Assembly (NCBI GenBank): GCA_937926215.1
Contig: CALEYA010000041.1
Span: 1 to 42,276 of the forward strand
DNA: 42,276 bases
Direction of reading: 5' to 3'
From: an uncultured Croceitalea sp.
GTDB lineage: Bacteria > Bacteroidota > Bacteroidia > Flavobacteriales > Flavobacteriaceae
Shown here: positions 37,472-42,276 of the stretch, one piece after another
Numbering within the stretch: the first letter of the stretch is position 1
Layout: the number at the start of each line of letters is the position of its first letter
Notes under the pieces: model-generated
Databases searched by the model: none
What the model saw: only the letters and a program-made list of their open reading frames with translations
Told to the model about the DNA's origin: nothing
Program-made: the position numbers and the translations under genes

Positions 37472-37888
37472 TTAGTTCCAGTCCTTTCTTTTGTATACAT
37501 CTTCTAAAAGCTTGTCATAGGTTTCTAAATAGTAGCGGTATTGCTTTTCATCCAAAATGGCCTTGACCTCGGTGTTTTGTTTTGTTATCAGGGCTTCGAA
37601 TTTGGAACGGATCTCTTCAGGAGTGTATCCTTTTTCTTTTTTCTCCAGTGCCCTCATTTTATAGGTGTGGTACAACACAATGTTATAGAACTCTTCCCGC
37701 TTATCGTCTTTTAAACCCATTACGGTTGCCCTATCGTAAAACCACATTTGCAGACTGTCCCGCTCTACATTGCTAAATAGTTCCGTTTGTGTGGTTTTTT
37801 GGGTTTGGGCAAAGGCCGAATAAGAGAAAAACAAGAAGAAAAAGAGGATTTGAAAGTACAGGGTAGGCTTTTTCATAGTTTGATGCAA
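37472..37888 (-). CDS. small exported alpha-helical protein of unknown function (paralogous to 6562-6972)
   Basis: Signal peptide; 11 nt upstream of the TolC-fusion start; aligns with the 136 aa protein at 6562. Confidence 0.75.
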   Translation of the reverse strand: MHQTMKKPTLYFQILFFFLFFSYSAFAQTQKTTQTELFSNVERDSLQMWFYDRATVMGLKDDKREEFYNIVLYHTYKMRALEKKEKGYTPEEIRSKFEALITKQNTEVKAILDEKQYRYYLETYDKLLEDVYKRKDWN

Positions 37889-38343
37889 ATAAGTGATACT
37901 TTGGTTTTTACAAAGTTAAAACAATCCTTTACGATATTACTCTATCATGCATTATCTAGCGTTATCATTTTAGCGCACCATATTGGGGCTTTTAGTAGGA
38001 ACTAATGATGTTAATCCCAAAACTTGTGGTTGGATATTTGTGTTAATGGCTACTCCCTAAAAATATCGGGAGACTGTGTAACACTATCAATTTAGGATTG
38101 CCCAAATTAATCCAGCCGTAATTGTATAAGGCAGTGTATACGTACTGGACGATACTTTTTTTGACCTTGGGAAATCCCTGACTTTGTTCTCTTTCAGCTT
38201 TGGGAATAGTGCTGCGTATCCATTTGATGGACAAGGATAACCCAAAGCGTACTGAAACCTAGGAATGATAGATTGCGCAACATGAGAAGACCAGATGAAT
38301 CAAAGACCATTTGTCCTATTGGAGTTGCTAAGGATAATATGTA

Positions 38344-39159
38344 TTACTGAATAGAAAAGTCAAAAACAGATTGGTTCTGTCTGCCCTGCGGCACTTGTCC
38401 TTGATACAAAAATGCATATTCACCCGGTTCAAGGGAAGTAGGCGTCACTTTAAACTTATTCCCCTCTATTTCTTCGATATCAAAGCCTATGGCCAATTTA
38501 GGATCTACACCTTCCGTAGTTGAGAGATAACTGCTTTTGCCAGTGATAACTTCACGTAGATTTTGGCGTTCTTTAACCCTAAGTTTTACCAAGACGAATT
38601 CATTGGGATTACTGGCTACCCTAAACCACCAATTGAGACCTCCAATACCACTACTGCCTTGATCGTTCTGCAAATTATCGACTTCCGTAGTAGCAGGGTT
38701 GAATATAAAAGTGAATTCTGGCCTATCTGTTTTGATGACATTATTGGATTTGGTCCTTGGTAGGCGCGCCTTTTGTTTGGAATTGATAAGGTTGGAGACC
38801 AATCTTTGCGCTACCTTATTATCATTGGAGCCAGAAAAAACGGCAGGTTGTATTATTTTGTCCTTACCATTGGCATCCACAAAATAAATTCCTGTTTTGG
38901 ATTTGGTATTTTGCTTGGATTTCTCCATGATTACAGAAAGTACTTCAGAAGATACCCCAGCTTTTTTAAGTTTCCCAAGTGCGGCCAATGAGGCATCAAA
39001 CTTAACATCGGACGTATAGATCTTATCAATGATCAAGGCATCATCAAACCCCAGTTCCAGCATTTGTACAACGCTTTCATTGGTGATAACTTCTTGCGCG
39101 CTTACTAGATATGAGGATATACAAAATAGGAAAGTGATGAGTATACTTTTTGGTTTCAT
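38344..39159 (-). CDS. exported protein of unknown function with N-terminal helical repeat-like domain
   Basis: 271 aa; signal peptide; ITNESVVQMLELGFDDALIIDKIYTSDVKFDASLAALGKLKKAGVSSEVLSVIMEK resembles a recurrent bacterial helical module; C-terminal beta-rich region. Confidence 0.7.
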   Translation of the reverse strand: MKPKSILITFLFCISSYLVSAQEVITNESVVQMLELGFDDALIIDKIYTSDVKFDASLAALGKLKKAGVSSEVLSVIMEKSKQNTKSKTGIYFVDANGKDKIIQPAVFSGSNDNKVAQRLVSNLINSKQKARLPRTKSNNVIKTDRPEFTFIFNPATTEVDNLQNDQGSSGIGGLNWWFRVASNPNEFVLVKLRVKERQNLREVITGKSSYLSTTEGVDPKLAIGFDIEEIEGNKFKVTPTSLEPGEYAFLYQGQVPQGRQNQSVFDFSIQ

Positions 39160-39443
39160 TTTAAGTTGGATTTTTTAAATTTAAAACCAATAATACTATA
39201 AAAAAAGCAACAATAAAAGCCTTTACTTTATTTATGTATGAATTGTCTGTAATATAGGGTAATCTTCATGCTAAGTTGTGTAATTGAGCTGTTGTACCTG
39301 CCATATAACAACTTGAAATGTGATTGGGTTAAACCTTAATAGAAGTCTATAGATAGCACAAAACAGCTAAGGATAAGTTTTTTTGACTATACCAGATCCT
39401 TCTGGTTTTGGTCAATGCATCTTAAGTAAGCCTCATGATTTAG

Positions 39444-39938
39444 TTACAGCTTTTGGGTCATCTTACCAAGATTGATTTCCTCCACATGGTTAAATAGGAT
39501 TTCGCGGATATGATACATGTCGCCCCACAAATAGGTATGGCCTTGTAACCCTTTGGTAGTTTTCATCCTTCTCTTTAAACGCTGTAGTTCATCAGCCGTT
39601 GCTTCCCGTCTTTCCCCTAGTTGGCCGTATAGCTTGAGTCCGGGATATTTTGAAAAGTACCCCCTAAAAAGCGCCTTGATCCACATGAACTTATTGCTAT
39701 TGACCGCTAGTATGCAAATAGTACTACTATGTGCTTTACCGGCGGGAAGTTTGGTCGCAAATTTTTCGAAGTAAAAACCTGTTTGGTCTTTATTGAAAAA
39801 CAAAGTTCCTATAGGCGTGGCAACGGGATTGTTGTTTTCATCCACCGAGGCAAAAACTACGTGCAGATGCTGCTTAAATGCGCTATTAAAATGTCTTTTT
39901 ATATCGCTCCAATGCGCTTTGATATCAATGTTACCCAT
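39444..39938 (-). CDS. pyridoxamine 5'-phosphate oxidase-like (FMN-binding split barrel) protein
   Basis: HLHVVFASVDENNNPVATPIGTLFFNKDQTGFYFEKFATKLPAGKAH.. ; start MGNIDIKAH at 39938 preferred over 40004. Confidence 0.75.
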   Translation of the reverse strand: MGNIDIKAHWSDIKRHFNSAFKQHLHVVFASVDENNNPVATPIGTLFFNKDQTGFYFEKFATKLPAGKAHSSTICILAVNSNKFMWIKALFRGYFSKYPGLKLYGQLGERREATADELQRLKRRMKTTKGLQGHTYLWGDMYHIREILFNHVEEINLGKMTQKL

Positions 39939-39973
39939 AGTTGTTTTATTTACTTTTAGTATTCCCACTCCCT

Positions 39974-40486
39974 TTAATGAGGCACTTCCCTTTGGAAAAA
40001 GCAAACCGGACCCTCTTCATAATGCTTTGGTAATCCCGAGGTATCTTGGAGTTCTTTGGTTCCTAAAAACTGGAATCCTAGTTTGGTGTAATGTGCAATA
40101 AGGCCTTCATTGTACCCCACGGTATCCATTCTTACGTACTGTAAATCATGTTGCTTACAGTGTTTATCCGCCCAATCTACCATATGTTTTACCAAGTTTT
40201 GCCCACGAAAATCCGGGTTGGTCGCAATTCTATGTATGTAAAGGGAAGGGATATTGTTCTGCTTGCCCCATAGTATTTCATCATTTCTGGTTGTGGCCCA
40301 AATACAGGCAACAACGTCTTCGATTACCATTTTCCATTGCCTTTTTTCTTCGATTTCCTTGGAAATCAAGTCGTGCTCAAATTCTGGCCAAGACACTTGG
40401 TTTTTAGATTTCATATAGGCCGTAGCAATGCGATACAATTCGAAAATCGTTGCAATGTCCGTTGGTTGGCTGTGTGTAATTTCCAT
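39974..40486 (-). CDS. GNAT-family N-acetyltransferase
   Basis: Start MEITHSQPTD at 40486 preferred over 40552; LYIHRIATNPDFRGQNLVKHMVDWADKHCKQHDLQYVRMDTVGYNEGLIAHYTKLGFQFLG. Confidence 0.9.
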   Translation of the reverse strand: MEITHSQPTDIATIFELYRIATAYMKSKNQVSWPEFEHDLISKEIEEKRQWKMVIEDVVACIWATTRNDEILWGKQNNIPSLYIHRIATNPDFRGQNLVKHMVDWADKHCKQHDLQYVRMDTVGYNEGLIAHYTKLGFQFLGTKELQDTSGLPKHYEEGPVCFFQREVPH

Positions 40487-40555
40487 GGTCTGTTTTTCAA
40501 TTTGATTTCGTATAAATGCCTCTCGGACTTGCCAGAGGAAGTTTAGGGTCATACC

Positions 40556-40570
40556 AACGTCAGTGACGTT
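40556..40570. promoter_or_regulatory. perfect palindrome upstream of the GNAT gene, candidate operator
   Basis: AACGTCA-G-TGACGTT. Confidence 0.35.
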
Positions 40571-40596
40571 TCAAGATTAGAACCGATCACAAATAG

Positions 40597-40615
40597 CCTG
40601 CCTACCGCAGGCAGG
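40597..40615. repeat. short inverted repeat (7-bp arms)
   Basis: CCTGCCT-ACCGC-AGGCAGG. Confidence 0.6.
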
Positions 40616-40900
40616 GATGTGGAGCAAGTTATATCAAAAGAACTAAAGGTGATTTAAGGGAAGAAAAAAAGTCAAAAAAAGGGTTAAAAAGAACAATTTT
40701 TTAGCCAGTTGAAAAAGTCTAAATGAGTTCATTAACTTTAAAGAACGGGACTACGGTTTTTTATAGGAAGTTTTGTTGTTGCCAGTTGTGTTTAGTGGGC
40801 CGACTAGAGGTCCTATTCGGCTTATCTTACGGAACTTTACGGATTTGCGTAATGCCTCAAATACTATTTTACATATTTTAGGTTTGCTAAAACCACCCAA

Positions 40901-41713
40901 GTGACCAAAAACATACTTTTTATAGTTCTCTTTTTTCTATCCTTCAGCGTATCGTCACAAAAGACGGAATTCTCCTTGATTTCTTGGAACATAAAAGATT
41001 TTGGTCAAACAAAGAATACGGAAGAGCTTGACAGAATTGCAGAAATTGTGCGTTTTGCAGATGTTATTGCTATTCAAGAGGTCGTAGCAGGTTACGGAGG
41101 GGCTGGCGCCGTTTCTAAATTGGCGGATATATTAAATAGAAAGGGTGCCAAATGGGATTATGCTATTAGTAAGCCCACCAATAGCCCTAAATATGTTACG
41201 GAACGTTACGCTTTTATCTGGAAGACGAAACATATAAAAACAAAAGATAAAGGCTGGTTGCTTGAGGGGTTGGATATTCCAATAGATAGGGAGCCTTTTT
41301 TATTGAACTTTTATCTCAACGAACAAAAAATTGCGGTGGTCAATTTTCATTCCAGACCCTATAACAAAGACCCGGAAAGTGAAATCAAAGCCTTATCGGG
41401 GTTCGTTCTCGATTCGTTAAAAACACCCTTGATCATTGCCGGTGATTTTAATGTGGATGAAAGAAAGCCGATTTTTGATGCCCTAAAATCTGCCGGGTAC
41501 TCATCTGCTATTACCAATCAAAAAACTACTTTAAAAAGAAGTTGCAAACGCCAAAGCTATTTGAACTATCCTATTGATAATATCTTTTTTTCTGATAACA
41601 TCAAAAAGACAGAAGCTGGGGTCATTGATTTCGTAAAGTTTTGTAATCGATTGGAAGAGGCCAGAAAGTTGTCCGATCACCTGCCTGTTTTTTTGAGGTT
41701 TACGTTGGACTAG
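40901..41713 (+). CDS. endonuclease/exonuclease/phosphatase-family protein, exported
   Basis: GTG start, signal peptide; LISWNIKDFG, VIAIQEV, YAFIWKTK, VNFHSRP, IIAGDFNVDE, SDHLPVFLRF motifs. Confidence 0.92.
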   Translation: MTKNILFIVLFFLSFSVSSQKTEFSLISWNIKDFGQTKNTEELDRIAEIVRFADVIAIQEVVAGYGGAGAVSKLADILNRKGAKWDYAISKPTNSPKYVTERYAFIWKTKHIKTKDKGWLLEGLDIPIDREPFLLNFYLNEQKIAVVNFHSRPYNKDPESEIKALSGFVLDSLKTPLIIAGDFNVDERKPIFDALKSAGYSSAITNQKTTLKRSCKRQSYLNYPIDNIFFSDNIKKTEAGVIDFVKFCNRLEEARKLSDHLPVFLRFTLD

Positions 41714-41720
41714 TATCTTT

Positions 41721-42276
41721 TTAAAAAAGATAGACCAGCCGGTATGTCTCATCCACCACAAAATCGTTTTTAGGAGAGAGAATAGATTGGTTTTTATGGT
41801 CTATTATCCCTAATAAGGTTTGGTTTTGTTCCAAAAGGAACATTTTGATTTCCTTGATCAATGTGGGTTTGAAAAAATTCAGTTCGGACAGGTTTGAACT
41901 TTTTATCCTAGATCCTTCATCACCAAAAAGTTGGTAGAACATTGGGGAAATATTGGGATTATCGATACAGGTAGTTATTATTTTGGCATCGATCAACTCT
42001 TTAAATAAAATTTCATCACCCTGTATTTTATCCTTTATGATTTCTGCATTTATTTCATCGTTAATTTCTGCAATAGTGTGAATATTGGGTGCTTCTTTTT
42101 CTATATGAAAAACGGTCATTACGGTACGTAAATCTACATTACGTGCTGTGTCGTGTTCATTAAATTCTGCAAAGATTATGGCAAATTTCGCCTGTTTTAT
42201 CTTCACCAATTTTAAGGTGTTATAGTCTGTATAATCGGCATTGATATAAATAAGGCCGTCCCTATCTTGTATGGGT
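41721..42276 (-). CDS. potassium channel/TrkA-type RCK protein, C-terminal part (runs off the window end)
   Basis: Reading frame stays open upstream of the listed TTG start: ...PIQDRDGLIYINADYTDYNTLKLVKIKQAKFAIIFAEFNEHDTARNVDLRTVMTVFHIEKEAPNIHTIAEI; Rossmann-like RCK then a C-terminal TrkA_C-like region. Confidence 0.8.
   Translation of the reverse strand, partial: PIQDRDGLIYINADYTDYNTLKLVKIKQAKFAIIFAEFNEHDTARNVDLRTVMTVFHIEKEAPNIHTIAEINDEINAEIIKDKIQGDEILFKELIDAKIITTCIDNPNISPMFYQLFGDEGSRIKSSNLSELNFFKPTLIKEIKMFLLEQNQTLLGIIDHKNQSILSPKNDFVVDETYRLVYLF

Noticed and set aside
1-42276. CRISPR arrays, prophage genes, intact insertion sequences, rRNA operons
   Set aside because: No regularly spaced repeats, cas genes, phage structural genes, transposase motifs or rRNA signatures were seen in either strand.

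Overview
This 42.3 kb window looks like chromosomal DNA from a marine-type Flavobacteriaceae (Bacteroidota). That assignment rests on protein content and on a TTG-N20-TAnnTTTG promoter. Recognisable core genes are dapA (partial), accA, tRNA-Asp(GTC), pta-ackA, gltS, nrfHA with a fused ResB/CcsA protein, and a TrkA-like channel gene (partial). Accessory content: (i) a truncated tRNA-Asp-like copy just upstream of the intact tRNA-Asp, followed by a ParDE-type toxin-antitoxin pair; (ii) a run of exported proteins at 3.7-8.9 kb with two paralogous lipoproteins, an HtrA-like protease, an NTF2-like protein, a helical exported protein and a DUF2235 lipase-fold lipoprotein; (iii) a third lipoprotein paralogue leading a gltS / PagL-like / SLC13 operon; (iv) a compact seven-gene minus-strand operon (37.9-27.9 kb) that combines an RND efflux pump, a periplasmic-binding-protein/TolC fusion, a K+-channel-like protein and two putative outer-membrane proteins. 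The best candidates for an undescribed system are (iv), then the exported-protein cluster (ii), and the tRNA-Asp-derived hairpin RNA. No CRISPR array, rRNA, intact transposase or prophage was seen. All family calls come from reading motifs by eye; no database search was run.
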